Positions 10,060 through 19,487 are shown, numbered from the stretch's first letter. The stretch: DNA of 60,546 bases from Rickettsia sp. (GCA_023269695.1 JAHFPS010000004.1:1-60546), one strand, 5' to 3'. The notes: generated from the letters alone by a model not told the origin. Program-made: numbers and translations.

Positions 10060-10476
10060 TTATACCTCAACAAAGCAATTAGGTGTTTCAAATAATTTGA
10101 CTTTTGTAATAAAAAAGGAACTATTAGTAAATAATTTTGGCAAGATATCCAATTTTAAGTGTAATGCTATATTCTCTGCTGTTGGATTTTGTTGCATATA
10201 ATATATTTTCTGACCAGTCCAGTTACAGATTTGCTCTCCTATTTCTCTATCATTTTGATGTAATATAAGATTATGATCAAAATTATTATCTATCCAATTT
10301 TTTATTACCAACTTTATGTGACCAAAATCTACAACCATACCAAGATTATCGACCACATCAGATCCAGCGGTAACTTCAAGGACATAACGATGACCGTGTA
10401 GAAATTGACATTTATTCTTATGCCCGACAACTCTATGACCGGCATCAAATTCAATTTTACGAGTACATTTTATCAT
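10060..10476 (-). CDS. queD: 6-carboxytetrahydropterin synthase QueD (PTPS family)
   Basis: Converts dihydroneopterin triphosphate to 6-carboxytetrahydropterin in queuosine (preQ0) synthesis. I place the start at the Met codon at 10474-10476. This gives a 138-residue protein beginning [10 protein letters not shown] and removes a 13-residue tail that runs into the repeat. Zinc ligands His14, His27 and His29 (CQFLHGH) are visible, as is catalytic Cys23 in the CxxxHGH pattern. The Cys form indicates QueD; the PTPS-III enzymes that bypass FolB carry Glu there. It is followed with no gap by cutA. A queuosine-precursor-type transporter gene lies at 45.8 kb. Confidence 0.88.
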   Translation of the reverse strand: MIKCTRKIEFDAGHRVVGHKNKCQFLHGHRYVLEVTAGSDVVDNLGMVVDFGHIKLVIKNWIDNNFDHNLILHQNDREIGEQICNWTGQKIYYMQQNPTAENIALHLKLDILPKLFTNSSFFITKVKLFETPNCFVEV

Positions 10477-10524
10477 AATTCTTTTTATTTCAGTATCTCT
10501 TACTATTACCCACAAATATATTTG

Positions 10525-10740
10525 TCAGCCAGGGTGCCAACGTCATTGCGAGGAGCCACTTTAGTGGCGACGAAGCAATCCTGTTTTGTGTCATCCCTGC
10601 GAAAGCAGGGATCTAGATTCCCGCCTACGCGGGAATGACAAGGGAGTGCTGGAATGACAAATTACAATTGCTTCGTCAACTCATGCCTCCTCGCAATAAC
10701 GGAAGTATTGCTATGGATAAATACTAATCAGGTTAGCTAT
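10525..10740. repeat. Composite palindromic repeat, full form, between queD and ppx
   Basis: Contains GTCATTGCGAGGAGCC, the GGGATCTAGATTCCCGCC core, GGGAATGACAA and a reverse arm ending in GGTTAGCTAT. The right end overlaps the last two codons and stop of ppx on the minus strand. The left margin (about 10489-10545) also resembles the reverse complement of about 20440-20490, so a longer shared segment may exist. Confidence 0.85.
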
Positions 10741-12142
10741 AAGTTGTTATTTCAACAAATATTCTTCGTGCTAAGCCTATAATTTTCAGGCGTTCGCACA
10801 CTTTTTCAAACACCATTTTTGGTAAAATATTTAATGTAGAAATTTCAATATATCCATTATCTTTTAAATCAAGAGAAAAAGATGGTGCCTGGAATTCTGG
10901 TCCATCAATTTCTCTAGCAATTTTTATAAAATTACCTATTATGTGGCTGTTACAATAATCATGCGAATTAATCATTCTCTTCGCCAATCTATTAATATAT
11001 GTATCACTTCTTGATGTATAGGTAAGTGCAAGAGCGTTACTCAGCATCAATCTTTGACGGTGACTAAAAGGAATATCTGAAGCTAAAATAAATTCAACAA
11101 TAAAATTAGAACGAAGAGTTCTATCAATATTCTTATTATATTGTGCAAGCATTATAACCAAAGCAATTATACTAATTGTCGTGGTATCTGGTTGAATTAA
11201 TATAGGTTTAATAACTTCTGTATAATTTTTAATACTACAAGTAGTTTCGTCAAAATTTACTAATGTCTTGATTCGTTCATAAATAATATCTTTTTGCTGT
11301 TCTTCTTTAGGAAGACAATCAAATCTAACACCTTCTTTTAAACCATAATTTGAAATTATTACCTTTTCCGGTAAGAAGACATTTAGCATAGATTTTGCTA
11401 CTAAAATTGCATTACCATGAATTCTTGACTTGTATTGCATTTTCATCATATTAGCATGGGTCAATCTTTCAAGATACAGCTCAAATTCCTTACGGTTTAT
11501 TTCAAGGTTATGTAAGTTTTTAAGAGGGTAATGAACAAACTCCATATAAGAACGCCCCATTAATCTTAAAGCCCCTCCTATTAAATATAAGCTTGGGCAA
11601 TGTAATCCTTCAAACTCTTGCTTAATCATTTGACTAATTATATTAATATCGTCAAAGTGATTATTAGTGATTAGACCAGTACCTAAAGGTAGAGACTTTA
11701 AGATACCCACCTTTTTGTCTTTGATTTGGGCAAGCTCAAGACTGCCACCCCCTAGGTCTGCTGCAATACCATAAGCATCATTAATACCAGAGATTAATCC
11801 GGCCGCTGTAAGATAAGCCTCACGCTCACCAGAAATAATTTCAATATCAATATTAAAGTTTCTCTTAACTATCTCTCTAAACTCTTCGGCTCTTGGATGA
11901 CCTCTAAGTACAGCAGTAGCAACGCATTTAACATTTGTTACTGATAACCTATCAAAAATATGCACCAAATATTGTAACGACAAATATGCTTGATGCTTTA
12001 TATCTAGGTTATCTAGATTAAGTAAATTAATAATGTCACTTTTAAATTTATCATTAAAAATTTCTGGAGCTCCAAGTTTATCACATTCATAAACTACAGC
12101 TCTCACGGCATTAGAACCAATGTCAATAATAGCTGAACGCAT
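10733..12142 (-). CDS. ppx: Ppx/GppA exopolyphosphatase family protein
   Basis: Hydrolyses terminal phosphates of polyphosphate or the pentaphosphate of (p)ppGpp. The actin/Hsp70-like ATPase fold begins with IDIGSNAVRAVVYE (phosphate-1 motif, about residues 5-18). A second nucleotide motif, GIAADLGGGSLELAQI, follows near 140-155, and the GERE segment lies between them. The C-terminal HD-like region (residues 300-460) fits the GppA/Ppx long form; total length is 469. Whether it acts on polyP or pppGpp cannot be decided here. The last residues Tyr-Ser-stop come from the repeat end. It sits 30 bases after rvhD4 in the same orientation. Confidence 0.9.
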   Translation of the reverse strand: MRSAIIDIGSNAVRAVVYECDKLGAPEIFNDKFKSDIINLLNLDNLDIKHQAYLSLQYLVHIFDRLSVTNVKCVATAVLRGHPRAEEFREIVKRNFNIDIEIISGEREAYLTAAGLISGINDAYGIAADLGGGSLELAQIKDKKVGILKSLPLGTGLITNNHFDDINIISQMIKQEFEGLHCPSLYLIGGALRLMGRSYMEFVHYPLKNLHNLEINRKEFELYLERLTHANMMKMQYKSRIHGNAILVAKSMLNVFLPEKVIISNYGLKEGVRFDCLPKEEQQKDIIYERIKTLVNFDETTCSIKNYTEVIKPILIQPDTTTISIIALVIMLAQYNKNIDRTLRSNFIVEFILASDIPFSHRQRLMLSNALALTYTSRSDTYINRLAKRMINSHDYCNSHIIGNFIKIAREIDGPEFQAPSFSLDLKDNGYIEISTLNILPKMVFEKVCERLKIIGLARRIFVEITTYS

Positions 12143-12172
12143 AGAGATTTATCTTACTTCTTACTTAAAAAA

Positions 12173-13942
12173 TTAATCTTCCTTAGTGCTAGAATTTGTA
12201 TTTTCTTGCTCCTCATCTACATTATTTTTATTTGGATCATAAGGCTTTTGAGTTGGAATAAATGTAGGGGGTAATAATCTATTTGTAAAGAACTTATCTT
12301 CATAATACTTAATTTTTAAAGATTTTATAGGCGGGAAAGATTCAATTAAAACAATTTGTTCATCTTTTGGCAGTTGAATTACTTCTTGAGGTAAAAGCAA
12401 AGCTCTTGAAACTTGCGATACATTCTGCGTTCTTGTTGAAATATTAAGATCAAAAAATATTGGTTTACTATAAGATCGTTGTTCAACTGTTTTATTACCA
12501 ACTAGCTGAGATATTAAGTTAGCTGTTTCATAGTTATTAGCTGCAAAAGTAATACGATATGTAGAATTTGACAGAAACGAATTCATGCCAGCATCTTCGT
12601 AAGTGCCTTTGAGCTGTTGAGTATCTTGGATAATCAAGAATAGACGAACTCTATATCCCCTGAAAAATGCGATACCAGCCTTAAATGTTTCCATTTTTCC
12701 TAAAGTAGGGAATTCATCAAGTAAGAACATCACCCCATAAGGCTCTTCTTTTAGATCAGGCATTTTGCGACTTAAAAATTCTGTAGCTTGCTGGTAGAAA
12801 ACCTGCATCAATTTTTGTAAACGTTGTATGTTATCAGGGGTTAGACCAACATACACTGTTGTTTTTATCTTCTTAAACTCAAGTACATTAAAGTCAGATG
12901 AGGCAGTAGCTGCATCAATAAGCGGATTTGCCCATAATTCTAAAGAGGAGTTCATTGTTGAGATAACACCTGAACGTTCTTTATCTGCTTTTTGTAGAAA
13001 TGCTGCAATATTCATATAGGAAACAGGATGTATTACTTTGCCTAAAGTATCTAGAACTACCGCCAAATTATATACTACGTCATCACTACGCATTGTTCTC
13101 ACGACTTCGCCAAAGGATTTAGTTTTTGTCGGGTCAGCAATTAAGTATAGTACCACACCGAGAAATAAACTGCGTGCCTCATTATTCCAGAAATCTTTTT
13201 CAGGCATAATCAGATTTGAGATTTTTTGTACGTCATCCACCATTTGACCTGGTTTAGTACTTACCCAATCTATCGGATTGTAGCAATGAGTTATCCCATC
13301 CGGATTTGATGGCTCCCAAACAAATACACGTTGCCCTTGTTTTTGCCTCCAACCACTTGTAAAACCATGATTCTCTAGCTTAATATCATGTACTATCATA
13401 GAGTGTTCCCAAAATAATAAATTGGGAATTACAAACCCTACACCTTTACCTGAACCGGTCGGAGCAAAAAGCAAAGCATGTTGAAATCCATCAGCAACAA
13501 AATATCCTCCACTATTGGTACCAAGCAACATACCATGTTTTGAACGTAGAGCAGCCCTACTTATATCATCTTCAGTAGCCCAACTAGCATCACCATAAAC
13601 TTTTTCTGGCTGAGTAAAAAATTGTAAACTTTTTATTCTTTTAAAATTCTTCCAGTAGAATATGACAACTATAATTGTTGGCATAGTCAGGGCTAATATT
13701 AACTTAATTTTTAAGTAATTATATGCTTGAAGAGTTAATTGTGACCACACACTAACTAACCAATAAGCCCACTTATAAGCTATATCTATGGCTACTAAGT
13801 CAATATTTAGGGCTCTAGTTTCGTTGGTAATGAATGCAACTATCGCTCCACTGATCCATATTGTGCAAAATATTACTAATGGGTGTATTATAGCGTGCCC
13901 AAAGATGTTACGGGTAAATGTTTGTATTTTGTGCCATTCCAT
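12173..13942 (-). CDS. virD4: Type IV secretion coupling protein VirD4 (RvhD4)
   Basis: Inner-membrane ATPase that recruits substrates to the type IV secretion channel. Two N-terminal membrane helices (about residues 17-38 and 80-97) precede the RecA-like domain. Walker A is PTGSGKG at 161-167; Walker B is FLLDEFPTLGK. The TraG/VirD4 signature regions and the FIIQDTQQLKG-like sensor (here LIIQDTQQLKG) are present. The 589-residue length fits rickettsial RvhD4. It is last in the order B8b-B9b-B10-B11-D4, two bases after virB11, so co-expression is likely. Confidence 0.96.
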   Translation of the reverse strand: MEWHKIQTFTRNIFGHAIIHPLVIFCTIWISGAIVAFITNETRALNIDLVAIDIAYKWAYWLVSVWSQLTLQAYNYLKIKLILALTMPTIIVVIFYWKNFKRIKSLQFFTQPEKVYGDASWATEDDISRAALRSKHGMLLGTNSGGYFVADGFQHALLFAPTGSGKGVGFVIPNLLFWEHSMIVHDIKLENHGFTSGWRQKQGQRVFVWEPSNPDGITHCYNPIDWVSTKPGQMVDDVQKISNLIMPEKDFWNNEARSLFLGVVLYLIADPTKTKSFGEVVRTMRSDDVVYNLAVVLDTLGKVIHPVSYMNIAAFLQKADKERSGVISTMNSSLELWANPLIDAATASSDFNVLEFKKIKTTVYVGLTPDNIQRLQKLMQVFYQQATEFLSRKMPDLKEEPYGVMFLLDEFPTLGKMETFKAGIAFFRGYRVRLFLIIQDTQQLKGTYEDAGMNSFLSNSTYRITFAANNYETANLISQLVGNKTVEQRSYSKPIFFDLNISTRTQNVSQVSRALLLPQEVIQLPKDEQIVLIESFPPIKSLKIKYYEDKFFTNRLLPPTFIPTQKPYDPNKNNVDEEQENTNSSTKED

Positions 13943-13944
13943 CG

Positions 13945-14937
13945 TTAGCCTTGCCTATTCTTACTATAGTATATTTCTGAGACATATCTTTTACCACCAC
14001 TACCTCGCTTTAATTGTACCACAATATCGACGACCGCTAATATATATTTTTTCACTTCATCTGGTGGCATACCTAAACTAGCTTGCATAACCATTAACTT
14101 AAGTTGTTCTATAGCCATGGCTGGTGCATCAGCATGTAAAGTAGATATAGAACCAGGATGCCCTGTATTAATGGCTCGTAAGAAACTAAACGCCTCAGCT
14201 CCCCTAAGTTCACCGACAATAATTCTATCAGGTCTTAGGCGTAAACATGCCTCAATTAAATCCTGAGTAGTAACTTTCGCACGACCTTGCCCCCCTTTTG
14301 AAGCTAGGAGGTGTAATTTATTAGGGTGATTTGTTAAAATTACCTCTCGAGCATCTTCCACAGTGATTAATCGCTCACTACTTGGAATTTCTGCTAAGGC
14401 AGCGTTAGTAAAGGTTGTTTTACCAGTTGATGTACCGCCACTAATAATAATATTTTTCTTAGAAATTACCGCATGCCGAATAAATTCTTTTATTTTATTT
14501 TCTTTCAGATAGTTGTTCAATACTTCTTCATTCTCGTCAATCAATTCCCCTGTAGATGTTGAATCAAAAGCTCCCATCTTGTCATATTGATCTAGTGTAA
14601 GGTTCATTGCACTACCTTTCCTGATAGCATACCCAACATAGCCTGGTTCACAAGCAGGAGGAAATACTACTTGGATACGGTAACCATTAGGTAGTGAGGC
14701 GGAAAGTAAAGGTCTTTCTTCGGAAATCATCTGATCAGTTGACTGAGCTACCAACCTACCAAGCGATATAAGATGTTCAAAATCAAGCTCAGGTACTAAT
14801 TTACAAAATTGATCTCCTTTCTTTTCAACCCATACTTCTCCTGGTTTGTTTACCATGATCTCATTAATACCATCTTCTGCAAATAGTTCTTTAAATGGTA
14901 ATAGAAAAGTCTCTAATGCAGCAAAATTATTACTCAT
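13945..14937 (-). CDS. virB11: Type IV secretion ATPase VirB11 (RvhB11)
   Basis: Hexameric cytoplasmic ATPase that powers assembly and substrate transfer with VirB4 and VirD4. The 330 residues include an N-terminal domain, then Walker A GGTSTGKTT (about 166-174), an Asp box (RLITVEDAREV), Walker B RPDRIIVGELRG and the His box GHPGSISTLHAD. All are intact. The start ATG overlaps the virB10 stop by four bases, which indicates translational coupling. Confidence 0.97.
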   Translation of the reverse strand: MSNNFAALETFLLPFKELFAEDGINEIMVNKPGEVWVEKKGDQFCKLVPELDFEHLISLGRLVAQSTDQMISEERPLLSASLPNGYRIQVVFPPACEPGYVGYAIRKGSAMNLTLDQYDKMGAFDSTSTGELIDENEEVLNNYLKENKIKEFIRHAVISKKNIIISGGTSTGKTTFTNAALAEIPSSERLITVEDAREVILTNHPNKLHLLASKGGQGRAKVTTQDLIEACLRLRPDRIIVGELRGAEAFSFLRAINTGHPGSISTLHADAPAMAIEQLKLMVMQASLGMPPDEVKKYILAVVDIVVQLKRGSGGKRYVSEIYYSKNRQG

Positions 14938-16376
14938 TTTATCAATCTTGATTTTCTTAGTACAGCTTGAGGAAATTTATAATCTTGATTGACATAAATT
15001 TTTATTACCGTACCTTGATCTATGGTAATAGTTGGTTTAAATTCCTGTTGCTTCATCATATTTTTTACAGTATTACTGACATCAGTAAAAGCTTGTTTTG
15101 AAGCTAGTTGTGCCTGGGTTGGAGTGGTATTTGCCGTACCAGATAACAAACTAGCTGCTGCATTAGTTACTGCAGCCATTAATGCAATAAGTCTTTGACC
15201 AGGTTGTGATCCAACTGGATTATGAGCAGTGTTACAAGCCTGCACTATGGAAGTATAGGATGTTGAGGTTTTATCGGTAATAGCATTCATCACACTAGAA
15301 CAGATCTGTGAAATTTTAACATCCTCGGTACCAGGACCATTATTAATACTTTGTGCTAAACTTTGTATATTAGCAGCGATAGCAGCATTAGCGGCGGCAG
15401 CTTGCGAATTAACTGGCGGAGCTACCACTTTGTCAAGGGCATTGGCAAGTGCAATATTAAATGCTGATGATAATACAGCATTGGTTAATTGTTCTTTAAA
15501 TTTATTATCTACTCTTCCTTGTTCGCCTTTCCTTCCAAGATTATCAACAGCTAGAGCATTTAAGTGAATGGTATAACCGCTTGATAGATCAATACGATTC
15601 CATATTATCGAAATCCGACCATACGCTCCATCAGTACCAGTTGAATAAACACCAAAAATCTTTGAGCCTTTAGGAATTAAAATAATTTTCTCCTTTTCAG
15701 AGAATACATCTCTGCTAATTATTGCCCTTATTTCTCCGCCTAAATCACTATTAATAGCAGTCTCTAATACTGCTTCCATTATCTTGCCACGAGCAAGAAC
15801 AAATGCCATATCTCCCCGATCTTGAAAATTTGCTTCTTCGGCAATTTGACCAGGTGTTTTTCTCGCGGGAACTCCTGCAATTAATACTATAGCAGATTTT
15901 CTCTTTGCTTCACGACGGTTCCTTTCCTCATCACTTTCAGTTAATTTTCCAGGAAGAATAGCTTTGTCAACAACATTACTATCTCCTGAGGGGGGTGGTA
16001 AAGGAACTGTTGGTATATCAATAACTTTAGGGGAAAGAATTGGAGTAGGAGGAGGTGGTGGAAGCTCGACAGGTGCTTCAAGCTTAGGTGCCTCTGGTAA
16101 TTTTGGAATTTCTGGTATATTTCTCGAATTATCTTGTGTTGGTTTAGTAATATCGGTAGGTGCTGATGGGGCTACTACCACCTCAGATGGTTTATTATCA
16201 CTAATAAAAAGTTTGAAAAAAATAAATATAAAAACAGCAGAAATGACCAGCAAAATCATAATACTTTGCTTAGGATTAGTAGCAACTTTTGACAGTTCAT
16301 TCTGAACTTCTGGTATGTCTTGTTCCTCTGCCGCAACTACATTATTTTGAGAAGTGGTATTATCTTGTTCTGCCAT
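14934..16376 (-). CDS. virB10: Type IV secretion protein VirB10 (RvhB10)
   Basis: Envelope-spanning scaffold linking inner and outer membrane parts of the secretion channel. A short cytoplasmic head is followed by one transmembrane helix (about residues 38-60), a proline-rich periplasmic stretch (about 75-130) and the TrbI/VirB10 beta-barrel domain from about 190 on, including ISRDVFSEKEKIILIPKGSK and YTIHLNALAVDNLGRKG. The 480-residue length is usual. A helical insertion with many Ala/Asn residues (about 290-430) makes the C-terminal domain longer than in Agrobacterium. A composite repeat separates it from virB9b. Confidence 0.95.
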   Translation of the reverse strand: MAEQDNTTSQNNVVAAEEQDIPEVQNELSKVATNPKQSIMILLVISAVFIFIFFKLFISDNKPSEVVVAPSAPTDITKPTQDNSRNIPEIPKLPEAPKLEAPVELPPPPPTPILSPKVIDIPTVPLPPPSGDSNVVDKAILPGKLTESDEERNRREAKRKSAIVLIAGVPARKTPGQIAEEANFQDRGDMAFVLARGKIMEAVLETAINSDLGGEIRAIISRDVFSEKEKIILIPKGSKIFGVYSTGTDGAYGRISIIWNRIDLSSGYTIHLNALAVDNLGRKGEQGRVDNKFKEQLTNAVLSSAFNIALANALDKVVAPPVNSQAAAANAAIAANIQSLAQSINNGPGTEDVKISQICSSVMNAITDKTSTSYTSIVQACNTAHNPVGSQPGQRLIALMAAVTNAAASLLSGTANTTPTQAQLASKQAFTDVSNTVKNMMKQQEFKPTITIDQGTVIKIYVNQDYKFPQAVLRKSRLIK

Positions 16377-16407
16377 GTTAAATTAATATCAATTTATAAA
16401 AAAATCA

Positions 16408-16562
16408 TCTATAGCTAACCCGATTAGTATTACTCCGTCATTGCGAGGAGGTCATAAGACCGACGAAGCAATCCATTTCTAATCACTTTCCTGGATTGCC
16501 ACGTCGCCACTAAAGTGGCTCCTCGCTAATAGACGGAGTAATGCTAATCGAGTTAGCTATAT
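16408..16562. repeat. Composite palindromic repeat inside the rvh cluster
   Basis: Bounded by ATAGCTAACCCGATTAG and CTAATCGAGTTAGCTAT, with GTCATTGCGAGGAGGTC and GGCTCCTCGCTAATAGACGG arms. It sits between virB9b and virB10, so any shared transcript must read through a strong palindrome. Confidence 0.88.
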
Positions 16563-16597
16563 GTTCTGTAAAGTCAGTAATACTACCAAAAATAAAT

Positions 16598-17053
16598 TTA
16601 TTGTGAAGTGCTAAAGCTTTTCTTAGGATAATAAAACCTAACTACATATACCAAGTCCTTTTCGCGACCTTCTTCCAATTCTTTAGATACTACATCAAAT
16701 TGGTAAGTCCTTTTATTAGTTATTATAGTCATATTCGTTCTAATATTTTTCTCCAACGGCTTAATGAATAATCTGTTTGCCAACGGAGTCATTTTCCAAG
16801 CATATGATTCTCCTAAAACAATATTTTGTATCTCTTCATTTTTGGCAAATTCTATACTTGACTGAAAACCGAAATGTAGCACTAATAAATAAACCTCATT
16901 AGGATTATGTATATAAGTCTTAATTCTGTTATCAGTAGTTATGGCTAGGTCATCTAAATCATTATCTACATGCATATTACCTGTATAAGCATTGGCAATA
17001 ACCGAATACGATAATATTACCGCTGTAAAAAGAAGTCTAGCTATTATCATCAT
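16598..17053 (-). CDS. virB9: Short VirB9 paralog (RvhB9b-type)
   Basis: A 151-residue exported protein with a signal peptide ending near AYTGNMH. It matches only the N-terminal VirB9/CagX region (residues 25-150, for example RIKTYIHNPNEVYLLVLHFG and RTYQFDVVSKE). The C-terminal domain that binds VirB7 in the outer-membrane ring is absent. Rickettsiae carry a full-length and a short VirB9, and this matches the short one by length and by position before virB10. The start overlaps virB8b by 17 bases. How the short form works is unknown; it may regulate or cap the channel. Confidence 0.85.
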   Translation of the reverse strand: MMIIARLLFTAVILSYSVIANAYTGNMHVDNDLDDLAITTDNRIKTYIHNPNEVYLLVLHFGFQSSIEFAKNEEIQNIVLGESYAWKMTPLANRLFIKPLEKNIRTNMTIITNKRTYQFDVVSKELEEGREKDLVYVVRFYYPKKSFSTSQ

Positions 17054-17777
17054 CTACCCTGTAATCATTAATTTGGAAACCCACTGGATTAATATCTCGC
17101 TCTGTATCTGTTAATTCCATTGGAATATAGGCGAAACTTACCACAGCTATTCTATTAAAAACCTTTTTATTACCTGCTGTTTCATTAACAGAGAACCTAA
17201 CTATATATTTATTTTTATTTTCCTTTAAATTTTCTTGTAATTTTGACCAAGATTTAATTATTAAAAAAGTTGTGTTGTTTTGACCATACATTAAAACTGG
17301 ATCTATATCTTTATTTTGTATGTAGCCGAGATAGTTATAATATACTGAACTCGAAGATAACAATCTAATGGTTCTCCGGGCTTCAGTATCAAAATCAACA
17401 GGATTATAGGTTTCTCTAGCTATTAGGTACTTTTTTATAAAATATCTTGAAAGTGCCTCATTGCCACTTAATATCTCTGAAGATATTGGATTTACAATCG
17501 TTGCTGCCCCGGTGCTATTATCAATTTGAATAACAAAAGGGCTAAACTCTCTTGAATTTATTACTATAGTTACCGCTGCTATAGATGCCATTATCAGAAG
17601 TATCAGTAATATAGATATCACCAACAACATATTACGTTGTACAACGATTCTATCAGATTTTTCTTCGTACCAATTCCTGGTAATTTTAACAAAATTACCA
17701 GACTGAACATTTTGAGGTTCTATCGTAGGATTAGCAGGTGATTTTAGTGCATTTAATATATTAGCTAACTTAAACAT
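17037..17777 (-). CDS. virB8: Type IV secretion protein VirB8 (RvhB8b-type)
   Basis: Bitopic inner-membrane assembly factor of the secretion channel. The 246 residues comprise a cytoplasmic N-terminus, one transmembrane helix (about residues 50-75) and a periplasmic VirB8 domain with ARETYNPVDFDTEARRTIRLL near its start and the FVNRIAVVSF-like strand (here FNRIAVVSFAYIPMEL) near its end. Rickettsiae have two VirB8 copies. Position next to the short VirB9 points to the second copy. It is the first gene of this rvh block; no VirB7 or other VirB8/B9 is seen upstream. Confidence 0.92.
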   Translation of the reverse strand: MFKLANILNALKSPANPTIEPQNVQSGNFVKITRNWYEEKSDRIVVQRNMLLVISILLILLIMASIAAVTIVINSREFSPFVIQIDNSTGAATIVNPISSEILSGNEALSRYFIKKYLIARETYNPVDFDTEARRTIRLLSSSSVYYNYLGYIQNKDIDPVLMYGQNNTTFLIIKSWSKLQENLKENKNKYIVRFSVNETAGNKKVFNRIAVVSFAYIPMELTDTERDINPVGFQINDYRVDDDNS

Positions 17778-17880
17778 TGTGATTATAACTTATTTCATTT
17801 GTAATATAATAACCCTTGTCACTACAATTATACACTAATTTGCAATGTACACTAATAGGATTATTGAATAAAATTTAATA

Positions 17881-18336
17881 TTACTTCTTACCACTACCAA
17901 AAGAATAAATTAACTTACCTATCAAGGACTCAATATTAACCGCCGACTGGGTGTGTTTTATCTGATCGCCCATAGCCAAATTCTCTTCAGATGAACCAGG
18001 AGTTACTGATATATATCTACCACCAAGTATACCACTTGTGACTATTGCTATACTAGTGTCTTTAGGTAACTTTATATCATTATTGATACAAATCGTTAAT
18101 AAGGCAAAGAAACTAGTCTTATCTAAAGTTATGTTGGTTACTGATCCGATTTTTACACCAGCTAACATCACGTCACTCCCCCTAACTATCCCTTCAGCAT
18201 TTTGGAAATTTGCTTTCAGCATATACCCAGCTTCAATTCTTGATGAATTACCAACTTTATAAGCAAAAATAAAAAAGGCTAAAGCAACTAATATTACTAT
18301 AAAGCCAACTAAAGTTTCTATAACATTCTGTTTCAT
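17881..18336 (-). CDS. mlaD: MlaD-type MCE-domain lipid transport protein
   Basis: Inner-membrane-anchored periplasmic protein of the Mla phospholipid transport system, which moves lipids between the membranes. One N-terminal helix (about residues 7-27) is followed by one MCE domain (about 37-115) with GSDVMLAGVKIGSVTNI and TSGILGGRYISVTPG. The 151-residue length fits MlaD. The start overlaps the NDUFA12-like stop as TAATG. The MlaE/MlaF partners are not in the window. Confidence 0.92.
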   Translation of the reverse strand: MKQNVIETLVGFIVILVALAFFIFAYKVGNSSRIEAGYMLKANFQNAEGIVRGSDVMLAGVKIGSVTNITLDKTSFFALLTICINNDIKLPKDTSIAIVTSGILGGRYISVTPGSSEENLAMGDQIKHTQSAVNIESLIGKLIYSFGSGKK

Positions 18337-18677
18337 TATTTTGATTTTCCTCTAGGCTCCCACCTACTATATTCAGCTTTGGTTGTATTATTTTTTACTA
18401 GCTTATGCGACAAACTAGTACCAGTAATATTAGGAAGATAATCTTGTTGCCAGTCAAATTTATCATTATTGATTGGCACTTCATTGATCATATAATGCAG
18501 CCAAGCATGCCACATAGGAGGAACTTTCGATGCTTCCACTTTACCTTTATAAACTACTTGCCTTCTAGCTTGACCTAAATAATCCAGCTTTTTACTTTCA
18601 TAATATTTGTTACCAAATTGATCTTGCCCAATTTCTTTAGAGAAGATAGGTATAAAAAAATTATCTATGAATGACAT
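18336..18677 (-). CDS. NDUFA12-like complex I accessory subunit
   Basis: A 113-residue protein with the NDUFA12/B17.2 pattern: GQDQFGNKYYES at about 16-27, then RRQVVYKG, and VPPMWHAWLHYMINEVP in the middle. In alphaproteobacteria and mitochondria this is an accessory subunit of NADH:ubiquinone oxidoreductase on the matrix/cytoplasmic arm. The gene overlaps rnhA by 13 bases and mlaD by one, so rnhA-NDUFA12-mlaD form a tight unit. Confidence 0.9.
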   Translation of the reverse strand: MSFIDNFFIPIFSKEIGQDQFGNKYYESKKLDYLGQARRQVVYKGKVEASKVPPMWHAWLHYMINEVPINNDKFDWQQDYLPNITGTSLSHKLVKNNTTKAEYSRWEPRGKSK

Positions 18678-19168
18678 TTGAGAATTCTTATAGCAGTTTC
18701 TTTTCCCTTCACAGCTAGCCTATCAGCTATCTTATTTCCCTTATTATTACCATGACCTTTAACCCAGTTCCAGATAATATAGTGTTTACCTAACCCGTCG
18801 TACAGATTTTTCCATAAATCAACATTCTTGATAGGATCATTGTTGTTTTTATGCCAGTTATTTTTTGTCCATGTGTTAATCCACTGAGTTATTCCAAGCT
18901 GTAAATACTTACTATCTGTATAAAGTTCTACACAGCATGATTTTTTAAGAATTTTTAATGCTTCAATTGCTGCTATCATTTCCATGCGGTTATTAGTGGT
19001 GTGTAGCTCATGACCAAATATCTCCTTGCAAACTGCATTGAACTGTAACAATGCTCCCCAGCCGCCTGGCCCAGGATTACCTGAACACGCTCCATCAGTG
19101 TATATAATAACTTTAGGTAAACTCAAATGATTCTGTGAATTGGCTCCACAAAACGACTGGGTACTCAT
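18665..19168 (-). CDS. rnhA: Ribonuclease HI
   Basis: Cleaves RNA in RNA-DNA hybrids during replication and R-loop removal. The catalytic acidic residues are visible: Asp in YTDGACSGNPGPGGWGAL, Glu in NNRMEMIAAIEAL, Asp in ELYTDSKYL and Asp in NKIADRLA. At 167 residues it is slightly longer than typical because of an N-terminal extension of about 18 residues; an internal start is possible, but no strong alternative ATG is seen. It overlaps the next gene by 13 bases. Confidence 0.95.
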   Translation of the reverse strand: MSTQSFCGANSQNHLSLPKVIIYTDGACSGNPGPGGWGALLQFNAVCKEIFGHELHTTNNRMEMIAAIEALKILKKSCCVELYTDSKYLQLGITQWINTWTKNNWHKNNNDPIKNVDLWKNLYDGLGKHYIIWNWVKGHGNNKGNKIADRLAVKGKETAIRILKCHS

Positions 19169-19181
19169 GTTTTCACCTTTT

Positions 19182-19472
19182 ATTTATAGCTAACCCGATT
19201 AGCATTACTCCGTCATTGCGAGGAGGCATAGCCGACGAAGCAATTGTAAGTTGTCATTCCTAGCTGCGGCGGGAATCTAGGATACCTGCTTTCGCAGGTA
19301 TGACAAAAATGGATTGCCACGTCGCCACTAAAGCGGCTCCTCGCAATGACGTTTGTACCTATAACCCATCATTGCGAGACCACGTAGTGGTCGTGGCAAT
19401 CCACTAATTCATTAGAAATGGATTGCCACGTCGCTACTAAAGTAGCTCATCGCAATGACGCCAATCTATATC
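19182..19472. repeat. Composite repeat cluster between rnhA and sspB
   Basis: Begins with ATAGCTAACCCGATTAG, then GTCATTGCGAGGAGGC, a diverged GGGAATCTAGGATACCTGC core and two further reverse arms (GGCTCCTCGCAATGACG, then GACCACGTAGTGGTCGTGGC). It looks like two or three element copies joined or nested. No gene is seen in it. Confidence 0.85.
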
Positions 19473-19487
19473 CAGAATTCATAAATT

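Noticed and set aside
10060..10476. PTPS-III enzyme serving folate synthesis in place of FolB
   Set aside because: The active site reads CQFLHGH with Cys, the QueD form, rather than Glu as in PTPS-III.
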